DNA of 64,000 nucleotides from an uncultured Pelagibacteraceae bacterium (GCA_902597175.1 CACJWN010000002.1:1-64000), one strand, 5' to 3'. Numbered from the stretch's first letter, positions 12,746 through 21,835 are shown. Notes: a model not told the origin generated them from the sequence alone. Numbers and translations are program-made.

Positions 12746-14778
12746 TTTAGCATTTTATTTTTTTTATACCTGTCCCATCCAGGGCTTCTGTAGCTTTCAT
12801 CAAAGTCTATGAAATTATCTTGGTTAAATTCAAATTCATCTTTCTCAATCTCACTCATTTCATTTTTTTCAACGCTTTCATCAGGTATTTCATTAACAAA
12901 TCTTGATGGCAATGATTCCATCCAATCTCCATGATATGCTCTTTTCATTGCAAAAGACAAATAAGCTTCTTTTTTAGCTCTTGTAATACCGACGTAAGCA
13001 AGTCTTCTCTCCTCCTCTAGTGCAAAGTCTCCTTTTTCTTCTAAAGATTTTTGATGAGGAAATAGCCCTTCTTCCCAACCTGGAAGAAATACAACATCGA
13101 ACTCCAAACCTTTAGCCGCATGCATTGTCATTAAATTGATCTTAGCTCCTTCCCATTCTTGATCTATTGAGGTAGCCAAAGCAACATGTTCTAAGAAATT
13201 TTGTAAGTTGTCGTAATCTTGCATAGCTCGTAATAACTCTTTTAAATTTTCTAATCTATTTTCATTTTCTAAATCTTTTTTATTTTTGAGCATTGATGAA
13301 TATCCTGACTCATCTAATATTAATTTGAGTAAATCAGGATGCTTCATATTAAGCGAGTCTTTACGCCATTTTTGAATCATCTTGATAAGTTGATTAAGTG
13401 TAGTTTTAATCTTTGGCTTAAACTCTCCTTTTTCAATAATTTTAATTATAGAGTCCTCTAAACATAATTTATTTTTTTTTCCAAAATTGTAGATTAGATT
13501 GAGTGTGCTTTCCCCAATCCCCTTTTTTGGAGAGCCAATAACTCTTTCCAAAGCCAAATCATCAAATTTTTGATTAACGATTCTTAAATATGAAACTGCA
13601 TCTTTAATTTCTGCCCTTTCATAAAATTTTATACCTCCTAAAACTCGATAGCCAATACCGACTTGAAGAAATCTTTCCTCAAATTCCCTGGTTTGATAGA
13701 TTGCTCTGACTAAAATCGCTGTATCGTTTAATGAATATTTATTTTTAATTTTTTTTTCAATTATATCGCTTATACCTTGCGCTTCGTCTTTTCCTGTTCT
13801 ATAGCAATTCAGTTTAACTAGCTCACCCTGAATTGCTGATGACCATAATTTTTTACCGACCCTATTTGAATTGTTTGATATTAAATTCGAAGCAGTTTCC
13901 AATATATTTTTTGTAGACCTATAATTTTGTTCTAATTTAAAAACTTTACAGTTTTTATAAATCTTATCAAAAGTGAGAAAATTTTTAATTTCAGCGCCCC
14001 TCCAGCTGTAAATTGACTGGTCATCATCTCCTACACAGCAAATATTTTCTTTTTCGTTGACCAATAAATTTAACCATTTATTTTGAATAAAGTTAGTATC
14101 TTGAAATTCGTCAACTAATATATATTTAAAGTTATTATTATAAATTTCTTTAATATCCTTATGATCTTCAAAAAGTTTTACACAATATAAAATTAAATCT
14201 CCAAAATCAAAAGCGTTTAAATCTTTTGTTTTATTTTGATATATTTCATAAACTTTTAATATTGATTTTAAAATTGAGCTTGATCTTTCAAGTTTTACAT
14301 CTTTAGGCAATAAACCTTTATTTTTCCATTGATCTATATGATATAAGATTAATTGGGGAGAAAATTTCTTAGCATCCAAATCCTCGGCTTTAACTATATT
14401 CCTTAAAAGCTTTTTTTGATCGTCAGTATCTAAAATAGTAAAATTACTTTTATAACCAAGAGCCTCAGCATGTCTTCTTAAAATTTTTACACTTATTGAA
14501 TGAAATGTTCCAAGCCAAGGTATAGAGCTTGAACTTCCCTTTATATGCTGCATCACTCGGTTTTGCATTTCCTTTGCAGCTTTATTAGTAAATGTTACAC
14601 ATAGTATTTGATTAGGAAATGCTTTTTTCTTATCGATAATGTGCATTAATCTGGTTGTTAAAACTCTTGTCTTACCTGAGCCAGCACCTGCAACAATTAA
14701 ATTAGGCCCTTCAGTGCTAAGCACTGCATCTTTTTGCTCTTTGTTTAATTTTTCTATTAATTTTACTATGCTATTCAT
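12733..14778 (-). CDS. uvrD: UvrD/PcrA-type superfamily 1 DNA helicase
   Basis: This is a 3'-5' DNA helicase acting in nucleotide excision and mismatch repair. The 681-residue protein carries the SF1 motifs in order: Q motif LNKEQKDAV, Walker A VAGAGSGKT (about residues 29-37), TFTNKAAKEM (Ia), VDEFQDTN (II), GDDDQSIYSWRGAE (III), QNYRST (IV), LMTMHAAKGLEF (V) and EERRLAYVGITRAKK (VI). UvrD and PcrA cannot be separated from motifs alone. It faces the AsmA-like gene across a 44-base gap. Confidence 0.95.
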
Positions 14779-14822
14779 AATTTGAAATTTTCATTTATAT
14801 ACTAGTTACAAAAATAAAAAAA

Positions 14823-16223
14823 ATGATAAATAAAATCTACAAAAGAATTCACAACAGATTTTCAATATTTTTTAAATTTGTTTTTTTTATAAGATATCTT
14901 TTTGTAGTTTTCTTTGTCGCAACATTCTTTTTCCTAATTATACCCCTTTTTTTTGACTATAAAAAAAAAGAGATAATTATAAGCGATCAATTGTTTCAGT
15001 CTTATGGTTTAAAAATTAACGAAATTGAAACCATTAAATATCAACCTTTTCCAACTCCTCATTTACAACTGATAAATTCTTCAGGAAATTTGTTTTTTAA
15101 TGACATTGATGTCAAAATTAATAATTTAACATTATACCCTAGTCTTCCGAGTGTTTATAATTTTAATAACTATCAAATTAATAAAATTAAATTAAATAAA
15201 AGTAGAGTAGAAATAGATGCTAATCAAATAAGTGGACTAATCAAAAACCTTTTAAGCTTAGATAATAAAATATCTTTAAAAGATTCAGTTTTAAAAGTTC
15301 AAAATGACAAAATCAATCTTGTAAATTTAAAAAGCATCAATTTCAAAAATTATGGTTTTAAAAGAAATATTATAGATGGTGAGATATTCGATAGGGGATT
15401 TGAGATAAAATTTTCAGATAAATATCAAAATTTAAAATTTAAACTGTTAAATACAGGCGTCTTCGCCGAAATAGATTTTGAGAATATCGAAGAGGGTTCC
15501 GATAAAAAAGGTAAGTTAAAAAGTAAGTTATTAAATTCAAAATTAAAACTAAATTTTATTTATGACGATAATTCTTTAAAAATTAACGATCTTTTTTTTA
15601 GAGATAAAAGATTATCTTTTGATGGCAGCGGCAAATTAAAAATTAATCCTTTTTTTGAAATAATTCTTAATTCAAATATCAGAAATTTTAGATCAGAGAT
15701 ATTTTCATATTTAGATTTATCAAAGTTTTTTAGTATGAAAGATTTAATTAAAAAACTAAACAGTCAAATAAATATAAACTATAAGGCAAGAAAATTTAGT
15801 AATAACTTAATAAATGATATTTCTTTAAAAACTAAATTAGAAGTTGGAAGATTGAGTGTTTCAAAAATTTTTACAGTTATAAATAGTAACGCGATTTGTA
15901 AAGGAGAAGTAAATTTATTAGAAGATTTTCCTGTTCTTGATTTTGATTGTTCTTTTGTTTCACCGGATAAAAGAAAATTTTTAAAGAAGTTCAGTATAAA
16001 TTATAAAAAGAAAAACGAGCCTTTTAATTTAAGCTTAAGAGGCAAACTCAATATTTTAAAGAATAAAGTAAATTTTGATTATATAAAAATGAATAATTAC
16101 GAAGCTTCAGCTGAAGACTTAAAATATTACAAAAACACCTTTGAAAATAGCTTTTTGGAAAAGAATTCTTTAATGAATTTTAATAAAGAAAATATTAAAA
16201 AATTTATTTTAGAAATTTCGTAA
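14823..16223 (+). CDS. AsmA-like envelope protein
   Basis: The 466-residue protein has a basic N-terminus, one strong transmembrane segment (about residues 21-47), then a long beta-rich polar region. The segment just after the membrane anchor (LKINEIETIKYQPFPTPHL) resembles the start of AsmA-family proteins, which are thought to move phospholipids or influence outer-membrane biogenesis. The repeated short amphipathic strands are typical of this family but not diagnostic. The stop codon abuts the stop of the convergent fumC with no spacer. Confidence 0.6.
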   Translation: MINKIYKRIHNRFSIFFKFVFFIRYLFVVFFVATFFFLIIPLFFDYKKKEIIISDQLFQSYGLKINEIETIKYQPFPTPHLQLINSSGNLFFNDIDVKINNLTLYPSLPSVYNFNNYQINKIKLNKSRVEIDANQISGLIKNLLSLDNKISLKDSVLKVQNDKINLVNLKSINFKNYGFKRNIIDGEIFDRGFEIKFSDKYQNLKFKLLNTGVFAEIDFENIEEGSDKKGKLKSKLLNSKLKLNFIYDDNSLKINDLFFRDKRLSFDGSGKLKINPFFEIILNSNIRNFRSEIFSYLDLSKFFSMKDLIKKLNSQININYKARKFSNNLINDISLKTKLEVGRLSVSKIFTVINSNAICKGEVNLLEDFPVLDFDCSFVSPDKRKFLKKFSINYKKKNEPFNLSLRGKLNILKNKVNFDYIKMNNYEASAEDLKYYKNTFENSFLEKNSLMNFNKENIKKFILEIS

Positions 16224-17612
16224 TTATTTAGGCTTTGTCATTTTGAGGGGGTTCATTATTCGATCGTATTCTTTTTCTTTTATAAGACCAGATTTTATTA
16301 CTTCGTGTTTTAAAGTGGTACCATTTTTATGAGCCGTCTTTGCAATTTTGGCAGCTTTATCATAACCAATCTTTGGAGCCAAAGCTGTAACTAGCATCAA
16401 AGAATTTTCTAAAAGATTTTTTATTCTTTTTTTATCAGCTTTAATACCTTTTACGCAGTAAAGAGCAAAAGTTTTTGAAGAGTCACTCATTATCTCTATA
16501 GATTGTAAAATATTATGAATAATCAGCGGTTTAAAAACATTTAGCTCAAAATGTCCGTGTGAGCCAGCCATTGTGATACCATTATGATTTCCAATTACTT
16601 TAACACAAACCATTGTAACCGCCTCAGATTGAGTAGGATTTACTTTACCAGGCATGATGGAAGATCCAGGTTCATTCGATGGTAATATTAATTCACCATA
16701 TCCAGCTCTAGGTCCAGAACCTAGAAATCTTATATCATTAGCAATTTTCATTAAACACACCGCAGTGGTATTTAGCGTACCTGAAAAATTTACTATTTCA
16801 TCATGAGCAGCTAAAGATGCAAATTTGTTTGTAGATGGTTTAAAAGGTAGTTTAGTTATTTTGCATATTTCTCTAATTATTTTTTTGTCAAAATTTTTTC
16901 TTGTATTTAGCCCAGTACCCACTGCTGTTCCACCTTGCGCTAAATAGTAAATTTCTTTTAAAGCTTCCTCAATTCTGATTATACATTTTTTTAGCTGAGT
17001 GTGATATCCAGAAAATTCTTGTCCCAATGTTAAGGGTGTTGCATCTTGCAAGTGTGTTCTTCCAACTTTGACAATATTTTTAAATTCATTAGATTTTTTC
17101 GCCAACTCTTTCTCTAAAAGTTTTAAAGACGGCAAAAGTTTTTCTTTAGACTTTAAAGCTATAGCTAGGTGCATAGCTGTTGGAAATACATCATTAGTAG
17201 ATTGAGATTTATTCACGTGATCATTAGGATGAATAGGTTTTTTCGTACCCATTTTACCCCCCATCATTTGTATAGCCCTATTAGCAATAACCTCGTTTAC
17301 GTTCATATTAGTTTGAGTTCCTGAACCGGTTTGCCATACTTTCAAAGGAAAATGTTTATCGTGTTTGCCTTTAATTACTTCCTCTGCCGCTTTGATAATA
17401 TATTTACTTAGTCTGGAGTCTAAATCTTTGTTTCTTGTATTAACAATAGCTGCAGCTTTTTTAATTATAGCTATTGATCTAATAACTTGAGGTCTGACTA
17501 AAAAGTCACCAATATTAAAATATTTATTTGATCTTTCGGTCGATGCACCCCAATACTTATCACCAGGTACCTTTATTTTGCCAATACTATCGAATTCTGT
17601 TCTGTATTTCAT
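16224..17612 (-). CDS. fumC: Class II fumarate hydratase
   Basis: FumC interconverts fumarate and malate in the TCA cycle without an iron-sulfur cluster. Seen: SGTQTNMNVNEV (about residues 100-111), HPNDHVNKSQSTND, TPLTLGQEFSGY and the signature GSSIMPGKVNPTQ. The track ORF has 36 extra N-terminal residues; the conserved N-terminus (YRTEFDSIGKIKVPGDKYWGA) begins at the ATG at 17612, so I use that start, giving 462 residues, the family length. The track extension would also overlap the divergent MazG-like gene. Confidence 0.97.
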   Translation of the reverse strand: MKYRTEFDSIGKIKVPGDKYWGASTERSNKYFNIGDFLVRPQVIRSIAIIKKAAAIVNTRNKDLDSRLSKYIIKAAEEVIKGKHDKHFPLKVWQTGSGTQTNMNVNEVIANRAIQMMGGKMGTKKPIHPNDHVNKSQSTNDVFPTAMHLAIALKSKEKLLPSLKLLEKELAKKSNEFKNIVKVGRTHLQDATPLTLGQEFSGYHTQLKKCIIRIEEALKEIYYLAQGGTAVGTGLNTRKNFDKKIIREICKITKLPFKPSTNKFASLAAHDEIVNFSGTLNTTAVCLMKIANDIRFLGSGPRAGYGELILPSNEPGSSIMPGKVNPTQSEAVTMVCVKVIGNHNGITMAGSHGHFELNVFKPLIIHNILQSIEIMSDSSKTFALYCVKGIKADKKRIKNLLENSLMLVTALAPKIGYDKAAKIAKTAHKNGTTLKHEVIKSGLIKEKEYDRIMNPLKMTKPK

Positions 17613-17672
17613 GTTTGATTCTTTGATATAATACACCTTTATTAGATAATTATAAAATATAAAGGAAAAGAA

Positions 17673-18044
17673 ATGAGCAATTTTGAAAAAGTGAAAATAT
17701 TTATGAAAGCATTTGGCCAAGAAGTGAAAGAAAAGGCTGAATTTCCAGGTGATAAAATAACTTCTTTAAGATGTGATTTAATTAATGAGGAATTACAAGA
17801 ACTTCAAGATGCTATTAGAAGAAAAGATATTAAAGAAGTAGCCGATGCTTTAACAGATATATTATATGTGACTTATGGCGCAGGACACGCTTTTGGAATT
17901 GATTTAGATAAATGTTTTCTTGAGGTGCAAAAATCAAATATGAGTAAATTAGGCGAAGATGGCAAACCGATTTACAATGATAAGGGCAAAGTAATGAAAG
18001 GACCAAATTATTTTAAGCCAAACTTAAATAAATTTGTAGCATGA
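17673..18044 (+). CDS. MazG-like/PRA-PH superfamily nucleotide pyrophosphohydrolase
   Basis: The 123-residue protein belongs to the all-alpha NTP pyrophosphatase group, cytosolic enzymes that hydrolyse (d)NTPs or related nucleotides. The metal-binding pattern is visible: NEELQELQDA (EExxE, about residues 36-45) and EVADALTDILY (ExxD, about residues 53-63). The C-terminal KLGEDGKPIYNDKGKVMKG resembles phage and bacterial members of the phosphoribosyl-ATP diphosphohydrolase-like family. The natural substrate cannot be told. AAAGGA lies 8-13 bases before the ATG. Confidence 0.82.
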   Translation: MSNFEKVKIFMKAFGQEVKEKAEFPGDKITSLRCDLINEELQELQDAIRRKDIKEVADALTDILYVTYGAGHAFGIDLDKCFLEVQKSNMSKLGEDGKPIYNDKGKVMKGPNYFKPNLNKFVA

Positions 18045-18124
18045 TGAAAAAAAACTATCACTGGATTCTCTTAGGTATAGCGGCTGGCATAGTTATCTAC
18101 ATGATAGACAAATATATTTTCTAA
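18041..18124 (+). CDS. 27-residue single-pass membrane peptide (hypothetical)
   Basis: This ORF is too short for the track. It begins with two ATG codons and overlaps the MazG-like stop by 4 bases. It encodes MMKKNYHWILLGIAAG followed by a hydrophobic stretch and a short charged end, that is, one transmembrane helix with basic flanks. Tight overlap with the upstream gene and 7-base spacing to the next gene argue for real coupled translation. No function can be assigned. Confidence 0.5.
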   Translation: MMKKNYHWILLGIAAGIVIYMIDKYIF

Positions 18125-18131
18125 AAATTAA

Positions 18132-18371
18132 ATGAAAAAATTAAAACCAAAACCTCACCAATTTTGGGCTTGGTGCTCAACTTTAACAATTTTAGCAGGT
18201 GCTGTAACTGCAGCTCTAGGTTTTTATCCATTGTATTGTTATATTTTTCTTATAGGAAACAGCGGATTAGCAATAGTTTCCTGGTTATGGAATGAAAAAT
18301 CTTTAGTAGCTTTGAATACAGGGCTAGCCTCTATTTACTTAATTGGCTTGATAAATCTTTATACAAATTAA
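18132..18371 (+). CDS. Small membrane protein, unknown function
   Basis: The 79-residue protein has a basic N-terminus (MKKLKPKPHQF) and about three hydrophobic segments (about residues 13-30, 33-52 and 57-77), so it is an inner-membrane protein. I do not recognise the family. It follows the 27-residue membrane peptide and the MazG-like gene in the same orientation and probably shares their transcript. Confidence 0.65.
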   Translation: MKKLKPKPHQFWAWCSTLTILAGAVTAALGFYPLYCYIFLIGNSGLAIVSWLWNEKSLVALNTGLASIYLIGLINLYTN

Positions 18372-18410
18372 CAAAGCATAGGGATATATAGAATACCAAA
18401 TATTAAATAA

Positions 18411-19199
18411 TTAATTTTTCACAATAAGCTGGTTAGATGCTGAAATGATTCTTAAATGTTTATTTTTTTTCAAAACAGGTAAAATACCACCAATCGGATT
18501 ATCGCAAATATTTTCATAATGATCCCAAGTAAAATCATCTAAAATTATTAACCCACCGTCTTCCAATATTTTTAAACTATTTATAAAATCTTCTTCTACA
18601 TCTTCTGATTTATGAGATCCATCTATATATATTATATTAAATTTTTTTTGATTATTTTGAAAAAATTTTTTCGATGTTGTTCTATAAATTTCAACTCTTT
18701 CTTCAAAATTCTTTAAATTTTTTTTTAATGTATTGTATGTGTGATCCATATTCTGTTTTTTGATAAACTTATCGATCTCTTTATATTCTATATATGGATC
18801 AACTACCGTTATTTGGAAATTTTTAAATTTTTCACAAATATGAACAACAGACCTTCCCTCCCAACTTCCGATTTCTAAATATTTAGTTTTTTTTTCATGA
18901 TCTACTTCTTTATTTAAAATAACCTCCCAAACTGGGATGTTATGTGAAAACCAATCCCCATCTTGAAAAAAATACTTCTCTTGATAAAATTTTCTTTTTT
19001 TATTAATAAGAGTAATATTTTTTTTTACTATAATCTCTGAAATCCAAAATTTAAAAAAAAAAGGAAAAATTTTTATATTTGTTCTAGAAATTTTTTTATA
19101 TTTAATTACATATAAAAACTTTGAAATAAAGTTTTTCATAACGCTTTTCCTAAAAGCATAAAAAAGATTTTTTAAAAAAAACATTGACGTATTATACAT
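18411..19199 (-). CDS. Class I SAM-dependent methyltransferase (Methyltransf_24/TylF-like)
   Basis: The 262-residue protein has the SAM-binding motif YLEIGSWEGRS (about residues 108-118), an acidic strand VVDPY, and YIDGSHKSEDVEEDF plus LIILDDFTW, the metal and catalytic strands of TylF/MycF-like O-methyltransferases. An alternative start lies at the internal Met of VMKNFISKF. Such genes commonly modify surface sugars or secondary metabolites; the acceptor is unknown. A homologous C-terminal fragment lies at 19976-20029, so this gene type recurs within the tmRNA-linked accessory region. Confidence 0.82.
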   Translation of the reverse strand: MYNTSMFFLKNLFYAFRKSVMKNFISKFLYVIKYKKISRTNIKIFPFFFKFWISEIIVKKNITLINKKRKFYQEKYFFQDGDWFSHNIPVWEVILNKEVDHEKKTKYLEIGSWEGRSVVHICEKFKNFQITVVDPYIEYKEIDKFIKKQNMDHTYNTLKKNLKNFEERVEIYRTTSKKFFQNNQKKFNIIYIDGSHKSEDVEEDFINSLKILEDGGLIILDDFTWDHYENICDNPIGGILPVLKKNKHLRIISASNQLIVKN

Positions 19200-19245
19200 A
19201 TAAAAACAAAGATTAAGTCAATCGTAGATTTAATGTGATTAAGAA

Positions 19246-19260
19246 GGGGTGTTCTGTTGC
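19246..19260 (+). repeat. Degenerate copy of tmRNA 3'-end sequence (copy 4)
   Basis: GGGGTGTTCTGTTGC matches the first 15 bases of the ssrA terminal hairpin sequence (GGGGCGTTCTGTTGC) with one change; the sequence then diverges. It has the same orientation as the other copies and lies between the two methyltransferase genes. I read it as the oldest attachment-site remnant. Confidence 0.6.
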
Positions 19261-19273
19261 TAAGTATCATGAG

Positions 19274-19969
19274 CTACGAAATTACTTGATCTTTTATAAA
19301 TAATAAGTCTTCAGAAATTGAACTACTTAATACCCCAACTGATGGAATTTTTTTTTCTTTTATCAGCCTGAAATTATGTTTTTTAAGAAAAATTAATATT
19401 TTATTTTTTTCAAGTAAAAATTTGTTTTTTCTTTGTAAAACTTCCAATTGAATAATACTTACTGAATTTAACAATTTTTTGGCACCCCTCAAAACATCTA
19501 ATTCAGAACCCTCAACGTCAATTTTTAATAAATCAACTCTTTTAATCTTCTTTATTTTACAAAAATTATCTAAAGTATTAGTTTTAACTTTGATTATTGT
19601 AAATTGTTGATTAAATTTCATGGTAATTAACTTTCTTGAAAAATTCCATAATTTGTCATCTTTGATAGTTTTTTTTAAGGACGAGCCAGAGGATGGAAAA
19701 AAAGTATTTAAATTAAACTTTCTATAACTTATCTTATTACTAAATACTTCATTAAAATACTTAAAATCTTTTATTTTTAAATCTGGGTTTGCATCAAAAA
19801 GATAGAAATTTACCTTTTTTAATTTCAAATCTTTGATCAATTTTCTTGAAAAATTACCATTAAAACATCCTACGTCAAAAATAATTGGGTTTTTATGATT
19901 TAATCGATTTTTAATTTCAGAATTAAAATCATTCATTAAAAACTTGTCTATAAAATTATATAAAATCAT
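19274..19969 (-). CDS. FkbM-family methyltransferase
   Basis: The 231-residue protein has the FkbM layout: IIFDVGCFNGNFSRKLI (SAM motif I, about residues 29-45), VNFYLFDANP (motif II acidic residue), and the diagnostic LLKIDVEGSELDVLRGAKKLL (about residues 144-164). FkbM enzymes O-methylate sugars or natural products; the acceptor is not evident. No Shine-Dalgarno precedes the ATG. It lies between two tmRNA-end repeats (19246 and 20027) as one cargo unit. Confidence 0.85.
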   Translation of the reverse strand: MILYNFIDKFLMNDFNSEIKNRLNHKNPIIFDVGCFNGNFSRKLIKDLKLKKVNFYLFDANPDLKIKDFKYFNEVFSNKISYRKFNLNTFFPSSGSSLKKTIKDDKLWNFSRKLITMKFNQQFTIIKVKTNTLDNFCKIKKIKRVDLLKIDVEGSELDVLRGAKKLLNSVSIIQLEVLQRKNKFLLEKNKILIFLKKHNFRLIKEKKIPSVGVLSSSISEDLLFIKDQVIS

Positions 19970-19975
19970 TTTATT

Positions 19976-20029
19976 TCAAACAGTAGATTTAACCACAAAG
20001 TGGTTAGATGTTAGCATACTTTTAAAGCG
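19976..20029 (-). pseudogene. C-terminal remnant of a TylF-like methyltransferase
   Basis: Reading the minus strand from 20029 to the TGA at 19976 gives RFKSMLTSNHFVVKSTV. This aligns without gaps to the C-terminus of the intact methyltransferase at 18411 (HLRIISASNQLIVKN), sharing SN and VK with conservative changes elsewhere, and the DNA shares a GGTTAGATG stretch. The fragment starts exactly at the tmRNA-end repeat, so the rest of the gene was probably removed or displaced by recombination there. Confidence 0.6.
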
Positions 20030-20050
20030 TTCTGTTGTCAGGTGTCTTAA
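20027..20050 (+). repeat. Diverged copy of tmRNA 3'-end sequence (copy 3)
   Basis: GCGTTCTGTTGTCAGGTG (20027-20044) matches the ssrA terminal hairpin with one change; the GGGG and CCCC stem halves are replaced by A- and T-rich bases. Weak similarity continues into the following bases (TTAACC...AACTT against the ssrA sequence AAGACCCCGTAACTT). It separates the FkbM unit from the GMC oxidoreductase unit. Confidence 0.7.
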
Positions 20051-20134
20051 CCTTTTAACTTTATACAACAATTCAAGATCATAAAAAATGGCTATTTCTT
20101 TGATGGGTGGGTCCGTATTGAGCCTACCAGTTAG
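20048..20134 (+). other. Possible gene remnant in the spacer left of the GMC unit
   Basis: In the 289-base spacer 19970-20258, one + frame is open from 20051 to the TAG at 20132 and reads PFNFIQQFKIIKNGYFFDGW followed by VRIEPTS. It has no start codon or ribosome binding site. The composition looks protein-like (NGYFFDGW), so it may be the C-terminus of a lost cargo gene, but I cannot name a family. From 20135 to 20258 I see only AT-rich sequence, which must hold the promoter for the next two genes. Confidence 0.25.
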
Positions 20135-20258
20135 TCCAGATATGATATTTTCATGCCGAGAATAAATGTGATCGATCTCACTATTATATCTATTTTATTT
20201 TTTTTTAACAAAAAAATTGTTTCTCGACTTCTTTATAAATATTGATTATCTTTAATAA

Positions 20259-20405
20259 ATGAAATTAAATAGAAGGAACCTTTTAAAATCATTTTTATTT
20301 TCTTTACCTACGATTTTTTTAATGAACCCTTTTTTTTTATACAAAAAAAAGAAAAAAATTAAAAAAAGTAACAATTTTGTCTGGCATTTGAGCGCCAATG
20401 ACTAA
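20259..20405 (+). CDS. 48-residue twin-arginine signal protein preceding a GMC oxidoreductase
   Basis: This ORF is missing from the track. It starts with MKLNRRNLLKSFLFSLPTIF, a twin-arginine (RR) n-region followed by a hydrophobic core, then a lysine-rich stretch and the ending NNFVWHLSAND. The stop overlaps the GMC oxidoreductase start (TAATG), so the two are coupled. Some FAD-dependent GMC dehydrogenases have a small Tat-signal subunit that carries the cofactor-loaded enzyme across the membrane. This one is much shorter than such subunits, so it could be a minimal escort; that is inference. Confidence 0.6.
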   Translation: MKLNRRNLLKSFLFSLPTIFLMNPFFLYKKKKKIKKSNNFVWHLSAND

Positions 20406-21835
20406 TGATTTCAAACAATTTAGATAGTCTTCAATTAGATAAATTTCCGGTTATTATATTTGGTAGCGGCCCAGCTGGAATTTCAACGGCTTTAGAATTA
20501 GAAAAAAAAAATATCAACTCAATAATAATTGAAGCAGGAAATGAAAATTATAGCGAAATATCTCAAGATTTTTATAAAGGAAAAATTATAGGAGATCAGA
20601 TCATGCCTTTATCAGAAAGCAGATTAAGGCAATTTGGAGGAACCTCTGGGCTTTGGGGAGGCACATGCAAACCACTTGAAGATTACACGTTTGATTTATG
20701 GCCAATTAATAATAATGATTTAAAACCTTATTTAGAGAGAGCTTGTGAAATATTAGATATTAAAAATCAGTTTAGAAAAACTTTTATAAATAAATCCTTT
20801 AGCCAAATTGAGTTTCAAACTTCAAGAGTTAATTTTGCTGAAAAGTACAAAAACCATTTAAGGGGCTCTGATAAAATAGCCTTAGTTTTAAATACTCAGC
20901 TCTCTTATCTTGTTGGAGAAAATAACAATATAAATTATGCTATATGCCATTCCGATGCTCAAGAAAAAAAAATAAAAGGTAAATATTTTATCTTATCATG
21001 CGGTGGTATCGAGAACTCTAGACTTTTACTATGGACAAAAAATAAAACTCCAGGTTTATTAAATGAAAAATTACCCATAGGAAAATATTGGATGAACCAT
21101 CCTCATGTTCTAGGAGGTAGAGGCATATTGAGTCGAAAAAAATTTGAAAATAAAATGAGAGAAAATTTTTTAGGTTTTACTGATTTGACATTTATTGCAA
21201 CAACTAAAAAATTTGTTAATGAACAAAAAATTTTAAGTGCATATATGTATATGTTAACACAGGATGTTTTTAGAAATGAGAAGGTTATAGATAAAGAAGT
21301 TGTGAAGGACATTATGTGTGTGGCGCCTAAATATGGTGAAAAATTAATTCAAACTTTTCACAAAGAAAGTTTTAGATGTGTAAATATTAATTTACTATTA
21401 GAACAAGAACCATCCGAAGATAATAAAATTGTATTAAATCAAAATAAAAAAGATAAATATGGAATACCAAAAGTAAAATTATTTTATAAAAGGTCACCAA
21501 AACCTCTTAAGACAGCTAAAGTTTTTTTAGAAGAGTTTGCGAATTTCTGTATAGAAAATGATTTAGGTAGAATAGCTATAGAAGAAAATATTTTTAATTT
21601 AGAATATTTAAAGCTAGTTGGGGATGGAGGTCATCATATGGGTGGAACTAGAATGGGGAATGATAAAAAAAATTCAGTTGTTAACTCTGAATTAAGAGTA
21701 CATGATGTTAATAATCTTTATGTTAATGGAAGTTCGAATTTTGTTACAGGTGGCTATACCAATCCAACTTTTGCAATTGTGCAACTGGCCATTAGACTTG
21801 CCAACACAATATCTAATTCAATAAAAAAAACGTGA
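20405..21835 (+). CDS. GMC-family FAD-dependent oxidoreductase
   Basis: The 476-residue protein has an N-terminal FAD Rossmann motif FGSGPAGISTALELE (about residues 19-33), the GGTSGLWGGTCKP segment (about residues 79-91) typical of glucose-methanol-choline enzymes, and a C-terminal GMC domain with GGHHMGGTRMG and YVNGSSNFVTGGYTNPT. Family members oxidise alcohols or sugars; the substrate is unknown. It has no signal peptide of its own, and the preceding Tat-signal mini-protein could serve as escort. It lies between tmRNA-end repeats at 20027 and 21915. Confidence 0.88.
   Translation: MISNNLDSLQLDKFPVIIFGSGPAGISTALELEKKNINSIIIEAGNENYSEISQDFYKGKIIGDQIMPLSESRLRQFGGTSGLWGGTCKPLEDYTFDLWPINNNDLKPYLERACEILDIKNQFRKTFINKSFSQIEFQTSRVNFAEKYKNHLRGSDKIALVLNTQLSYLVGENNNINYAICHSDAQEKKIKGKYFILSCGGIENSRLLLWTKNKTPGLLNEKLPIGKYWMNHPHVLGGRGILSRKKFENKMRENFLGFTDLTFIATTKKFVNEQKILSAYMYMLTQDVFRNEKVIDKEVVKDIMCVAPKYGEKLIQTFHKESFRCVNINLLLEQEPSEDNKIVLNQNKKDKYGIPKVKLFYKRSPKPLKTAKVFLEEFANFCIENDLGRIAIEENIFNLEYLKLVGDGGHHMGGTRMGNDKKNSVVNSELRVHDVNNLYVNGSSNFVTGGYTNPTFAIVQLAIRLANTISNSIKKT

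Noticed and set aside
16224-17720. The longer fumC start in the ORF track
   Set aside because: The extra 36 residues are hydrophobic and unlike FumC, and they would overlap the divergent MazG-like gene; the conserved N-terminus starts at 17612.
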